Shown piece by piece: positions 53,638 through 62,120 of a DNA stretch of 64,000 bases. The stretch is from CAZUZS01 sp964624795 (GTDB taxonomy: Bacteria; Calditrichota; Calditrichia; RBG-13-44-9). Location: assembly GCA_964624795.1 (NCBI GenBank), contig CAZUZS010000018.1:5411-69410 (forward strand), given 5' to 3'. Numbering within the stretch: position 1 is the stretch's first letter; each line of letters begins with the position of its first letter. The position numbers and the translations under genes are program-made. The notes under the pieces were generated by a model. That model saw nothing but the letters and a program-made list of their open reading frames with translations, made no database searches and was not told the DNA's origin.

Positions 53638-54471
53638 TCAGCTTCCGCCTTCCTCAAAATCGTCTGACTGGAAAATGCCCTCGAATGTCCTGACAACCGG
53701 CCCTTCCAGCCAGAATGCCCCGAATTCCGGTATGACACCCGCTTGTAGCTCGCCGCCGCGGGCGATAATCCTGACCGGCGGACGAAGCTTCTTCCAATCC
53801 GTTACCGCAACCGCTGCTGCCACCGCGCCGGTGCCGCAGGCCAACGTTTCCCCTTCAACCCCTCTTTCAAAGGTACGGATGTAGACGCTTCCGTTTTTCA
53901 CCTGAACAAAATTGACGTTGAGGCCGTCCGGTGCAAATAGCTTGTGATAACGATAATAACGGCCTTCCTCCTGAATATTTATTTCATCCAATGAACTGGC
54001 TGTCTCCAGAACAAGATGCGGCACACCGCTGTTTACCACTGCAAAATTCGTATAGGCTTTGGAAATCACCCCCCGAAGCCCCTCTATTTCCTGAATTTCC
54101 GGCGGCGTGTTCCAGTAAATTTTTGCGCGGTTTGCGACCTCAATTTCACCGCGGTAAGCATCGTCACCAACGTTGAAAGCAAACTTTTTCCGATCCGGAT
54201 TCAGCAGGTGCATCATGTAAACCGCACAGCGGGCGCCGTTACCGCACATTGCCGCCGGTTTGCCGTCAGCGTTGAAATACTGCAGATCAAAATGATCCGG
54301 CTCGGAGAATTGAAGGAGCATTAATCCATCTGCCCCGATTCCGAAATGCCGTTGACATAGATTACGGATCAACCGGTCCTCACTACCGGAAAGATATCCC
54401 GGACGATTGTCGATCATGATAAAATCGTTTCCGGCGCCATGCATTTTGATAAACGGAATTTGGCGGGTCAT
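53638..54471 (-). CDS. dapF: Diaminopimelate epimerase
   Basis: It converts LL- to meso-diaminopimelate for lysine and peptidoglycan synthesis, in the cytoplasm. Both catalytic cysteines are in place: Cys76 in MCGNGARC and Cys212 in LACGTGAVAA. The opening MHGAGNDFIMID and FNADGKPAAMCGNG are diagnostic. Length (277) is normal, so the enzyme should be active, and the cell wall should be of the mDAP type. Its ATG overlaps the stop of the upstream Ig-like lipoprotein gene (ATGA), so translation is coupled. That pairing has no obvious metabolic reason beyond shared envelope function. Confidence 0.95.
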   Translation of the reverse strand: MTRQIPFIKMHGAGNDFIMIDNRPGYLSGSEDRLIRNLCQRHFGIGADGLMLLQFSEPDHFDLQYFNADGKPAAMCGNGARCAVYMMHLLNPDRKKFAFNVGDDAYRGEIEVANRAKIYWNTPPEIQEIEGLRGVISKAYTNFAVVNSGVPHLVLETASSLDEINIQEEGRYYRYHKLFAPDGLNVNFVQVKNGSVYIRTFERGVEGETLACGTGAVAAAVAVTDWKKLRPPVRIIARGGELQAGVIPEFGAFWLEGPVVRTFEGIFQSDDFEEGGS

Positions 54472-56180
54472 TTCTTCTCCCGGAAATCAAAATCGAAATC
54501 GACACCCTGTGTTGTCCAGCGCTTGCGGACTTTTACCGTATCCGGTTTGAAAATGAAAGGCTCGGAAAATTGCCAGGGTGAGGTTTGTCCGCGGTCCCAT
54601 CGTCCGTTGCCGTTTACATCCACAACCGCATGAGTCAAATAGAAACCGGCCGGCAGGAATGGGATTTCATACTCCTTGCCGGTGGGCGCGATGACACGGT
54701 ATTTTTTTTGACCCGCTGTCGACACCGCTGCCGCAATCGCCTGTTTCCATTGCGGATCGTGAACCGTAATTACGCCCGAGATCTCTCCCAAATCCCCCTG
54801 GTTTATGGTAATGAATTGAAAAGAGAGGGTGGTGTCCGGGAACGGTCTGCCGAACAGGTCTTTAAGGCTGTCCAGTTCAAGTTGTATTTTGTAGGTAGCG
54901 GTCATTTCCAGGGAGGTATCCGGCTTAAAAAGCGGGCCCACCAGGCTTGTGAAATCAAACCTGCCGGCTACCGGCTGGTCTGCTTCTGTTAAAAGAGAAA
55001 AAGCTTTCCGGAAAAGCTGGCTGTCTACCGGCGCAGTAAATGTTACCCGAATCGAGTCATTGGAAGGAACATTGATGGCACCGCGTGAAGGTGAGATCTG
55101 CCTGAAAGCGGGCGGTGTGGTATCGGCGTGTGCGGGGCTCGTAAAGTTCATTCGGAGAACAGAATCCGCAGGGAAATTCCCTTCCGGATCGCTGATTCCA
55201 CGAAGGGTGAGCCGCATCGGCCGATGGGCCGGCAGTGCCGGGAAGTACAAGTTCAGATCTTCTTTGGTGAATTGATCGAAACTGGAGCCGATCGGGAGAA
55301 ACCTGGTTTGGTCTGTGGTGTCCACAACTTGTGCGCTGAAACCGGATGCTAATTTCACCTTTTCATCAAAAAGCACATGCAACTGGGTCGTTGAGAGCGT
55401 GTCCACCGATTTTATTCTTGGAGCAGTCGTGTCCTCTTCGATCAGGTAGAAATTCATGCCGGAGAAAGTGGAATACACGGAATCCAGACGTACGTCCATA
55501 AACGGAATCCCGATTAAATCGCTGCCAATATTGTAGGTAAGATTGTAGTCCTTGTCCGCCAGCGCGATCAGGCGGTATGTGCCCATCGGCAGATAATTCA
55601 TCCGAAAGTTGTTGTCAGCGTCGATTTGCGTAAAATAGGGCGCTTTGTGGTACAGCAGGGAATCGGGAATTGTATCAGCCGGCAGCGGATAAGCATAGAT
55701 ATAGACATCCCGTTCCGGAGATTCCGAGTAAATTTTTCCCTGTACCAGACCGCTGTCCAGACTGCTTCCGGTCGCAAACGCCAGTTGAAACGGACTTTTC
55801 AGATTGTTGTTTCGTAAATCGGTGATAGCGGTGGAAAGCGTGAGCACATAGGTTCTGTTTGTCTCCAAGGTATCCTTCAGGTAGAAGCGAACTTTGTGAC
55901 TGCCCTTCCACTTGATCTCCGGCTCAGTTGATAACGCGGGAATCATCCAGAAATTGTTTGGCAGGGTAGATTGCCGGATGCTTTCGCTGAAATCGATCTC
56001 GATATATTTGAGCGATTTCACACCAACGCTATCAGGATTGGGAAAACTGCCAATAACAGTAGGCGGAGTTTTGTCGGGCGGGCCGCCGGTGGGCGCTACC
56101 TGGTGAGCGCACCGCAGCCAGACCACCAGAATCAAAAAAACCGACATGAACTGGAACAGGTAAATTAACTTCTTCATCAT
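54468..56180 (-). CDS. Ig-like (Big_5-type) lipoprotein
   Basis: A 570-residue exported lipoprotein. A hydrophobic N-terminus leads to Cys24 and the motif CAHQVAPTGGPPDKTPPTVIGSFP. This is nearly identical in style to the widespread FCB-group lipoproteins opening with CAxxGxPxGGPKDxxPP. Two or more Ig-like Big_5 domains follow (SPFPNPDSVGVKSLKYIEIDFSE-type segments; ISPSRGAINVPSNDSIRVTFTAPV), and a C-terminal beta domain carries DVNGNGRWDRG. The function is unknown; a periplasmic or surface structural role is likely. The gene is translationally coupled to dapF. Two adjacent ATGs at 56180 and 56177 follow GGAGAT. Confidence 0.85.
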   Translation of the reverse strand: MMKKLIYLFQFMSVFLILVVWLRCAHQVAPTGGPPDKTPPTVIGSFPNPDSVGVKSLKYIEIDFSESIRQSTLPNNFWMIPALSTEPEIKWKGSHKVRFYLKDTLETNRTYVLTLSTAITDLRNNNLKSPFQLAFATGSSLDSGLVQGKIYSESPERDVYIYAYPLPADTIPDSLLYHKAPYFTQIDADNNFRMNYLPMGTYRLIALADKDYNLTYNIGSDLIGIPFMDVRLDSVYSTFSGMNFYLIEEDTTAPRIKSVDTLSTTQLHVLFDEKVKLASGFSAQVVDTTDQTRFLPIGSSFDQFTKEDLNLYFPALPAHRPMRLTLRGISDPEGNFPADSVLRMNFTSPAHADTTPPAFRQISPSRGAINVPSNDSIRVTFTAPVDSQLFRKAFSLLTEADQPVAGRFDFTSLVGPLFKPDTSLEMTATYKIQLELDSLKDLFGRPFPDTTLSFQFITINQGDLGEISGVITVHDPQWKQAIAAAVSTAGQKKYRVIAPTGKEYEIPFLPAGFYLTHAVVDVNGNGRWDRGQTSPWQFSEPFIFKPDTVKVRKRWTTQGVDFDFDFREKK

Positions 56181-56524
56181 ATCTCCGGAATCTGCTGCCG
56201 GTTCTCACAATGTCGTTCCGCAGCAAGTCTTCGAACAGCATATAATATATGAAGGAAGAAATCGGAACACACGTTCGAATTCCAAATCCTGGGGTCTGGT
56301 GCCGGAGTATTGGGGTGGTGGAGTAATAGGAAAATTGAGTAGCTATCTCAATTCGCCTGGTGTCGGCGGCAGGCTTTGTCTTCGACTAAAAGATAACAGG
56401 GCTACATAAATTCCGAATCCGGTATATGGTGGACGATTAAGATTATGATTACGAGGTGGAATGATATAGCCCGGATTATGAAAATCAAGACAGGGAAATC
56501 GATATCAGTACTGCCCCGGACTTT
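56181..56524. other. Intergenic region
   Basis: There are 344 bases between the acyltransferase gene end and the Ig-like lipoprotein start, both minus strand. Short frames here lack binding sites and resemble nothing known. No hairpin terminator or tRNA was seen. Confidence 0.45.
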
Positions 56525-57790
56525 TCATCTTCGAAACTGCAATTCCAGGAATTTCTTAAGTTCTTCGCAGGAATAAAGATCGGGCATCAGGCAGAAGGGG
56601 CCGCGAACATCTATTGAGACGGTTTGGCGGCGGGGAAATTTCGCCCAGCGGGGCATGAATTCAAAAGAGCCCCGGTTTATTACCGGGACTATCGGAACAC
56701 GCAAAGCGGTCAGGATGCGAATCACGCTCACTTTGAAATCCTGCAGCTCGCCGTCCCAGCTTCGTTCTCCCTCCGGGAAGATACCCACCGGGATTCCCCG
56801 TTCCAGGAAAAGAAGGATGTGGCGAACAACCGACGGGTCGGTGCGATAACGCGTGGTAGGAATACCGCGGCCAATGCGAAGAACATAGCGTTCAAAGCGG
56901 CGAGAGAAAGATGTGCTCTTGGTGAGAAATGCAATACGTTTATCCAGAAAAGCTGTCACAATAAACGGATCGAAAATGCTCTGATGGTTGAAGAGGGCGA
57001 TGAACGGATATTCGGCAGGCAGGTTCGGTTTACCGCTGATTTCGAGGTGAATCCACAATCGCAGAAAAAACCATAATACCTTACGGAGCAACTCAGTCAC
57101 AATTCGTTGGTGAAGCGGCTGTGAAACGGGCGGTTTGGAGCCAACCGGTATTTTGCGGCCGTTGCAATCCGGGAAGGTAAACCGCAGCCGGGGCTGAAAT
57201 TCGATGATGCGTTTGCCATTTCGCCGGTAGAAATCACTTAAATATTTGCGAAAGATGATTTCATATTTTAACGGGCTCTCATCATCAAAACGCACCTGGA
57301 AGAATTTTTCCCCCTTTATCCGGAATTCGAAGTAGTGCCCGTTGGTTGTAACGCAGGTGACATCTTTGATTTGAAATTCAAAATTGCTGTGCTGTGAAAT
57401 GAAGAAAAAGGTGTTTTCCGCCAGCAACAGCCTTCCCTCAACTACCGGCAGGGAAGACTCTATCGATCGTCTGAAAAGCCCTGAGAAACCGGTAAAAGGC
57501 ACAACCTCACTGCCCTGCCGTAAGATTGCCGTCCCACTGATTCGCAAAATTTCCGGCTGCCGGGAATCTAAGAATGCTCTCAGCACCGGGTCTGCAATCG
57601 TTTCCTCGCGTGCGACGGTGATTTTCTCTTTCATCCATCGCAGGAGTTGCGGAAAGTCCCAGGCGGAATCGTTCACCTGCACGCTTTTTTCAAGAATGGT
57701 GAATTCCGCTCCGCAAACGCGGCAATGTTTTTTTTCGATGGGATCTTCTGATTGGCAAACCGGGCACAAAAATATGAACTGGTGCGGCAT
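56525..57790 (-). CDS. Zinc-ribbon/GRAM-like/acyltransferase fusion protein
   Basis: A 421-residue protein. Residues 9-26 hold four cysteines (CPVC and CRVC) forming a zinc ribbon. A middle region (about 115-190) has the strand pattern of a GRAM or PH-like domain (EGRLLLAENTFFFISQH; FEFRIKGEKFFQVRF). From about 230 a membrane-associated PlsC-type 1-acylglycerol-3-phosphate acyltransferase domain follows, with the catalytic HX4D motif NHQSIFDP (His269, Asp274), RGIPTTRYR, and the substrate-binding FPEGERSWDG (338-347). It should acylate a lysophospholipid or lysophosphatidic acid. The fusion of an N-terminal zinc ribbon and GRAM-like module is uncommon. The gene ends 344 bases upstream of the Ig-like lipoprotein. 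Confidence 0.87.
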   Translation of the reverse strand: MPHQFIFLCPVCQSEDPIEKKHCRVCGAEFTILEKSVQVNDSAWDFPQLLRWMKEKITVAREETIADPVLRAFLDSRQPEILRISGTAILRQGSEVVPFTGFSGLFRRSIESSLPVVEGRLLLAENTFFFISQHSNFEFQIKDVTCVTTNGHYFEFRIKGEKFFQVRFDDESPLKYEIIFRKYLSDFYRRNGKRIIEFQPRLRFTFPDCNGRKIPVGSKPPVSQPLHQRIVTELLRKVLWFFLRLWIHLEISGKPNLPAEYPFIALFNHQSIFDPFIVTAFLDKRIAFLTKSTSFSRRFERYVLRIGRGIPTTRYRTDPSVVRHILLFLERGIPVGIFPEGERSWDGELQDFKVSVIRILTALRVPIVPVINRGSFEFMPRWAKFPRRQTVSIDVRGPFCLMPDLYSCEELKKFLELQFRR

Positions 57791-57888
57791 AGGCGAACTT
57801 TTTGAAAGAGAACAGGAACGCCTGGAAAAGATATTTCAGACCTTCCCGGAAAGGTTCATCCGATTAATTTTCGTCGTCCTCCGTGAGG

Positions 57889-57915
57889 GGACCCCAATAT
57901 TCGATAATTGGGTCC
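57889..57915. terminator. Weak hairpin downstream of rplS
   Basis: GGACCCCAAT (57889-57898) pairs with ATTGGGTCC (57907-57915) with one bulged base. It lies 63 bases after the rplS stop on the minus strand. No U tract follows, so it is only a candidate end of the rplS operon. Confidence 0.3.
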
Positions 57916-57977
57916 TTGACTAGTACCTTGAACAGCACTCAATCGACCAAGCAACTGGCGATGCGGCTCTCAGGGGA

Positions 57978-58319
57978 TTACTGCTTTTCCTTGATCCTGG
58001 CAGCTTTGCCCTGCAGGTTGCGCAGATAATATAGTTTGGCGCGGCGCACCCGGCCTCTGCGTGTAACTTCTATTTTATCAATGCGAGGGGAGTGCAGCGG
58101 GAAAATTCTTTCCACCCCTATTCCATTTGAAATTTTTCGCACCGTAAATGTCGAATTAATTCCATCGTTGTGGCGTTTGATGCAAACCCCGGAAAAAAGC
58201 TGCAGACGCTCTTTGTTTCCTTCAATCACTTTTACATAGACTGCAAGGTTGTCCCCCGCCCTGAACTCGGGAATATCGGTGCGAAGCTGGTTAGCTGTTA
58301 CAGTATGTAGAATGTCCAT
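57978..58319 (-). CDS. rplS: 50S ribosomal protein L19
   Basis: A 113-residue ribosomal protein at the 30S/50S interface. FRAGDNLAVYVKVIEGNKERLQLFSGVCIKR, GIGVERIFPLHSPRIDKIEVTRRGRVRRAKLYYLRNLQGKAARI cover the whole family pattern. Last gene of the ffh-rpsP-khpA-rimM-trmD-rplS cluster, 15 bases after trmD. The binding site ACGGAGGCCAGGAAA is strong. Confidence 0.97.
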   Translation of the reverse strand: MDILHTVTANQLRTDIPEFRAGDNLAVYVKVIEGNKERLQLFSGVCIKRHNDGINSTFTVRKISNGIGVERIFPLHSPRIDKIEVTRRGRVRRAKLYYLRNLQGKAARIKEKQ

Positions 58320-58334
58320 TTTCCTGGCCTCCGT

Positions 58335-59060
58335 TTATTTTTTCTCACTCATTTCGTTTTCTTTATTTTCCAAGTATTTTCTATATAGATCCGGCCTTCT
58401 CGACCGGGTTCTTTCAATTCTTTGCCTTAAACGCCATTCCTCAATCTTTTTATGGTGTCCGGAAATCAGAACTTCCGGCACCGCCAAATCCCGGAAATTC
58501 TCCGGTTTGGTGTAATACGGGCAATCCAGCAAGCCTTCCTGAAACGAATCGGTCAGGGCCGATTCAATATCCCCCAGCACGCCCGGGATCAGGCGCACAA
58601 CTGCATCAATCATCATAAGAGCCGGTATCTCGCCGCCCGAAAGGACAAAATCTCCCACCGAGATTTCATCCGTCACCCAGGTTTCGATCACCCGCTCATC
58701 AACTGCTTTGTAGTGCCCGCAGATGAAAACCAGGTGTTCTGCCTGGCCCAGATTCTCCGCAACTGTTTGCGAGAACTGTTCCCCCTGCGGCGTTGGAAAA
58801 ATTACCCTCGCCTTCTTCTCATCTGAATTTTCGGTGCAAATGGATTCGAGCGCATTGAAAAGCGGTTCTGGTTTCAAAATCATCCCCGGCCCGCCGCCAT
58901 ACGGAGTATCATCTACGCTGCGGTGTTTGTCCTCCGTAAAGTCTCTCAAATCCCATAAATTTATTTCCAGATCGGTTCGCTTGCGGGCCTGCTTCAAGAT
59001 GCTCTCGTTTAACGGCTCCTGCAAAATTTTTGGAAAAACCGTTATCACATCGATGCGCAT
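58335..59060 (-). CDS. trmD: tRNA (guanine37-N1)-methyltransferase
   Basis: A 241-residue SPOUT-class enzyme methylating G37 of tRNAs for reading-frame maintenance. The trefoil-knot region shows VFICGHYKAVDERV and SVGDFVLSGGEIPALMMIDAVVRLIPGV. The N-terminus (RIDVITVFPKI) and DDTPYGGGPGMILKPEP are typical. The start at 59060 overlaps the rimM stop by one base (TGATG), so it is translationally coupled; an upstream GTG-like extension is unlikely. The C-terminal helix LRQRIERTRSRRPDLYRKY is the usual one. Confidence 0.96.
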   Translation of the reverse strand: MRIDVITVFPKILQEPLNESILKQARKRTDLEINLWDLRDFTEDKHRSVDDTPYGGGPGMILKPEPLFNALESICTENSDEKKARVIFPTPQGEQFSQTVAENLGQAEHLVFICGHYKAVDERVIETWVTDEISVGDFVLSGGEIPALMMIDAVVRLIPGVLGDIESALTDSFQEGLLDCPYYTKPENFRDLAVPEVLISGHHKKIEEWRLRQRIERTRSRRPDLYRKYLENKENEMSEKK

Positions 59061-59572
59061 CACATTTCTTCCCACAAACGAACGACTATTTTTCCTTCCG
59101 CAACATCCACCTTTTCAACAAACTCGCTTATGGCCGGTATCAATATTTCCCGGTCATCATTATTTACAACGTAAACATCGTTGCCGCTCATCACCAATAC
59201 ATCTGAAACCTTCCCCAAGTAGACTCCTTCAATGTCGAATACTGCAAGCCCAACCAGATCGTCAATAAAAAATGTGTCTTTCGGAAGCGCAATTTTTTCG
59301 CCGGCAGGCACAAGCAGTTCCTTTCCAATCAATTCTTTTGCGGCTTCCCGGGTATCTACTCCTCTGAATTTCAGGATGACGCCATTCCCTAAAACTGCTG
59401 TTTCCAAAAGAATTTTCCCAACCGTTTCCTCACCGGATTTCATATAGATCACCCGCATATCGTCAAAGCGGTCTGGTAACCCGGAATAGATGACAACTTT
59501 GACCCACCCCCCGGTGCCGTGTGGGCCCGCAATCCGGCCTGCTGCTATGTAGTCGTTATTCACCTCTTGCAT
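59060..59572 (-). CDS. rimM: Ribosome maturation factor RimM
   Basis: It helps mature the 30S subunit head by binding S19. The N-terminal RimM domain is marked by YIAAGRIAGPHGTGGWVKV, and the PRC-barrel half by FFIDDLVGLAVFDIEGVYLGKVSDVLVM and EILIPAISEFVEKVDVAEGKIVVRL. Two starts are possible. The ATG at 59572 (170 residues) fits the family but has no binding site. The TTG at 59593 has GGAGGG upstream, but that sequence is buried in a 10-bp hairpin (59581-59608). This suggests control of RimM synthesis by RNA structure. The gene lies between khpA and trmD in the ribosomal cluster. Confidence 0.93.
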   Translation of the reverse strand: MQEVNNDYIAAGRIAGPHGTGGWVKVVIYSGLPDRFDDMRVIYMKSGEETVGKILLETAVLGNGVILKFRGVDTREAAKELIGKELLVPAGEKIALPKDTFFIDDLVGLAVFDIEGVYLGKVSDVLVMSGNDVYVVNNDDREILIPAISEFVEKVDVAEGKIVVRLWEEM

Positions 59573-59580
59573 AAAAACAA

Positions 59581-59608
59581 GATTCGGAGGCAAGCAGCCC
59601 TCCGAATC
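59581..59608 (-). promoter_or_regulatory. Strong hairpin at the rimM start (attenuator or ribosome-binding-site sequestering)
   Basis: GATTCGGAGG (59608-59599) pairs perfectly with CCTCCGAATC (59590-59581) over the 8-base loop GCTGCTTG. On the minus strand it is followed directly by TTGTTTTT and then the rimM ATG. It could be an intrinsic terminator/attenuator between khpA and rimM, or it could hide the GGAGG of an alternative TTG start in its loop. Confidence 0.7.
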
Positions 59609-59640
59609 CGATTATATTATTAGGTTAAACCAATACCTGA

Positions 59641-59871
59641 TTATTCTAAGATTTCGAGAACGGCTCTTTTGCCGATTTTCGCTGCGGACGCGCTCAACAA
59701 CGTGCGAATCGCTTTGGCGGTTTGTCCCCGCTTTCCGATGACTTTCCCCAAGTCCCCGTCGCCGACCCGTAGCTCGTAGACAGTAACGCGCTCGCCTTCC
59801 ACCTCGGTCACATGAACTTCTTCAGGCTTATCCACCAGATGCTTTGCAATGAACTCGACGAACTCTTTCAT
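59641..59871 (-). CDS. khpA: KH-domain RNA-binding protein KhpA
   Basis: A 76-residue single-KH protein that binds RNA, often with KhpB/Jag. MKEFVEFIAKHLVDKPEEV and the KH loop GKVIGKRGQTAKAIRTLLSAS (GxxG as GKRG) are diagnostic. The start at 59871 is set by AAGGAGGTAATGGTT; an upstream ATG at 59892 has no site. In its classical place after rpsP. Confidence 0.94.
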   Translation of the reverse strand: MKEFVEFIAKHLVDKPEEVHVTEVEGERVTVYELRVGDGDLGKVIGKRGQTAKAIRTLLSASAAKIGKRAVLEILE

Positions 59872-59949
59872 AACCATTACCTCCTTAGACATATTGGTTG
59901 TTTGAGCAAATCATGTATCGCAGTACTTGAAGACCAAAGGTTCCCGGTT

Positions 59950-60579
59950 TCAATCTTCTTTCTTCTCAGATTCCGGTTCTGCCGATTCAGTTTCCTGTCC
60001 GGCTTCTTTTTCGTCTGTTGATGAGGCTTCGGTTTCTTCAACGGTTTCGGCGGCGGCTTCCTCCTTCTCCACCTCCGGCTCTTCCACCTGCTCCGGCTTT
60101 GCCGCTTCAGGCTCTGCAGCTTTGGCCTCTTCTATTTTCTCGGCAGGTTCAGCGCCGGCAGCCGTCTCCGGTTCCGGAGTTTCTTCGGCAATTTCGGGTT
60201 CTTCTTCGACAGCCGCTTTTCTCGACGCCCGTTCAGCTTCCAGCCGGCGCAGCCGCTCTATCTGAAGAACTTCCCATTTTCTCAATTCTTCCTGAATTTT
60301 CTCATCCGCAACACCACGTTTGCGCAAATCAAATTTCAGGATAATTCCTTTACGACTCAAGACATTTTTTACCGTTTTCGTAGGAATTGCGCCGACGCCC
60401 AGCCAATAAAGCGCGCGGTCTTCGTTCACATCCACAGTAGAGGGATCGGTAAGCGGGTTGTAAGTCCCGATTTCTTCGATAAACCGGCCGTCACGGGGAA
60501 AGCGTGAATCTGCGGCTACAATCCGGTAGAAAGGACGTTTTTTCCGTCCCAGCCTGCGCAATCTTAATTTGACTGCCAA
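59950..60579 (-). CDS. rpsP: 30S ribosomal protein S16 with a long acidic C-terminal extension
   Basis: The first 85 residues are a standard S16 (VKLRLRRLGRKKRPFYRIV, DSRFPRDGRFIEEIGTYNPL, RALYWLGVGAIPTKTVKNVLSRKGI). Normal S16 ends near 80-95 residues; this protein has 209. The extra part starts with a short basic helix (EELRKWEVLQIERLRRLEAERASRK) and continues as about 90 residues of Glu/Ala/Pro repeats ending in EKKED, strongly acidic and disordered. The start codon is TTG at 60579, behind GGAGGTAAAAT. Second gene of the ffh-rplS cluster, 32 bases after ffh. The tail has no known job; similar but shorter Ala/Glu tails occur in some other S16 proteins. Confidence 0.95.
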   Translation of the reverse strand: MAVKLRLRRLGRKKRPFYRIVAADSRFPRDGRFIEEIGTYNPLTDPSTVDVNEDRALYWLGVGAIPTKTVKNVLSRKGIILKFDLRKRGVADEKIQEELRKWEVLQIERLRRLEAERASRKAAVEEEPEIAEETPEPETAAGAEPAEKIEEAKAAEPEAAKPEQVEEPEVEKEEAAAETVEETEASSTDEKEAGQETESAEPESEKKED

Positions 60580-60611
60580 ATTTTACCTCCGTTTTTTATT
60601 CGCTGAATATG

Positions 60612-61937
60612 TTAAAATGGCAGTGCACCCGGTGGGAATGCACCTTTAAATTTTCTATTTTTCATTTTCTTTATCATCTTTTTCATTTCCTGGAACTGGT
60701 TCAGCAATTGGTTCACATCCTGCACCCTTGTCCCGCTGCCGGAGGCAATTCGCCGGCGGCGGTTTCCGTTTAAAATTTGGGGGCGGCGGCGCTCTTCCAG
60801 CGTCATGGAATTTATAATGGCTTCCACCCTGCCAAAGGCGTTATCATCAATCGAAACATTCTTAAGCTGTTTGCCAACACCAGGAATCATCGACAATATC
60901 TGTTCCAGCGGCCCCATCTTTTTGATTTGCTGGAGCTGTTCGTAAAAATCCTCCAGAGTAAATTCTTCGCGGCGGAGTTTTTTCTCTAATTTCTGCGCCT
61001 GCTCAATATCCACCGCTTCCTGCGCCTTTTCCACCAGGCTGATTACATCACCCATACCCAGAATACGGGACGCCAGGCGATCCGGGTGAAACGGTTCCAG
61101 CGCATCCATTTTTTCGCCGGTGCTCAAAAATTTGATCGGACGGTCGGTAACAGCCCGGATGGAGAGCGCCGCACCGCCGCGCGCATCGCCGTCCATTTTG
61201 GTAAGCACCACTCCATCGAAATCCAGGCGATCCATGAACTGTTTGGCGGCATTCACCGCATCCTGCCCGGTCATGCCGTCGGCAACGAACAGGATTTCCT
61301 GCGGTTTCAACTCGGCCTTGATCCGCTCCAGCTCCTGCATCATGTCTTCGTCAATGTGCAGACGGCCGGCGGTGTCCAACACCACTACGTCGCGTCCCTG
61401 TTCCCTGGCGGCCTTGATGGAATTACGGCAAATTTGGACCGCATCTTTTGAATCTTCCGCATGAACCGGGACGCCCAGATTTTTGCCCAGAATTTTCAAC
61501 TGGTCGATGGCCGCCGGGCGGTAAATGTCCGCCGCCACCATCATGGGATGCCGTCCCTTCTTACGAAGGTAGTTGGACAATTTTGCTGCGAAGGTGGTCT
61601 TGCCGGAGCCCTGCAGACCGGAGAGCATTATTACCGCCGGCGGGAGTCCCGCCATTTTCAGTTCGCTCTGCGATTGCCCCATCAATTCCACGAGTTGGTC
61701 GTGCACGATCTTGACAATCTGCTGACCGGGTGTTACGCTGCGGAGAACTTCTTCGCCAACCGCTTTTCCCTGCACCTTCTGAATGAAATCTTTGGCAACC
61801 TTGTAGTTGACATCTGCTTCCAGCAGGGCACGACGAATCTCTTTCAGCGATTCCGAAATGTTTTCTTCGCTTAATTTTCCCTGGCCTCTTAATTTTTTTA
61901 GCGCCGTTTCCAGCTTCGCAGTCAGGTCTTCAAACAT
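60612..61937 (-). CDS. ffh: Signal recognition particle protein Ffh (SRP54)
   Basis: A 441-residue GTPase that binds signal sequences and the 4.5S/SRP RNA and docks with FtsY. Order of parts: the N-terminal four-helix N domain; GTPase G1 GLQGSGKTTFAAKL; VAADIYRPAAIDQL; DTAGRLHIDEDMM; TKMDGDARGGAALS; TGEKMDALEPFHPDRLASRILGMGD. The Met-rich M domain follows (QQIKKMGPLEQILSMIPGVGKQLK; RRRRIASGSGTRVQDVNQLLNQFQEMKKMIKKM). Ends GAFPPGALPF. First gene of the ribosomal cluster. Confidence 0.97.
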   Translation of the reverse strand: MFEDLTAKLETALKKLRGQGKLSEENISESLKEIRRALLEADVNYKVAKDFIQKVQGKAVGEEVLRSVTPGQQIVKIVHDQLVELMGQSQSELKMAGLPPAVIMLSGLQGSGKTTFAAKLSNYLRKKGRHPMMVAADIYRPAAIDQLKILGKNLGVPVHAEDSKDAVQICRNSIKAAREQGRDVVVLDTAGRLHIDEDMMQELERIKAELKPQEILFVADGMTGQDAVNAAKQFMDRLDFDGVVLTKMDGDARGGAALSIRAVTDRPIKFLSTGEKMDALEPFHPDRLASRILGMGDVISLVEKAQEAVDIEQAQKLEKKLRREEFTLEDFYEQLQQIKKMGPLEQILSMIPGVGKQLKNVSIDDNAFGRVEAIINSMTLEERRRPQILNGNRRRRIASGSGTRVQDVNQLLNQFQEMKKMIKKMKNRKFKGAFPPGALPF

Positions 61938-62120
61938 AGCAAATCAGTCGTTTATCCATCCAATATCGAATCAAACATTTTAAAGCTTATCAATTTAAAG
62001 AGCAGCATTTCCTTTTGCAAGATTTTTTTTATTACGACTTTCCTTATAAAATCGCACTTTTCACTACTTTTTTCTAACGATCAGATGATCAATTTTATCC
62101 GTAAAAGCTCAAAATAATTT

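Noticed and set aside
56255..56300. TTCGAATTCCAAATCC resembling a tRNA T-arm
   Set aside because: No acceptor stem, anticodon arm or matching 5' half could be folded around it.
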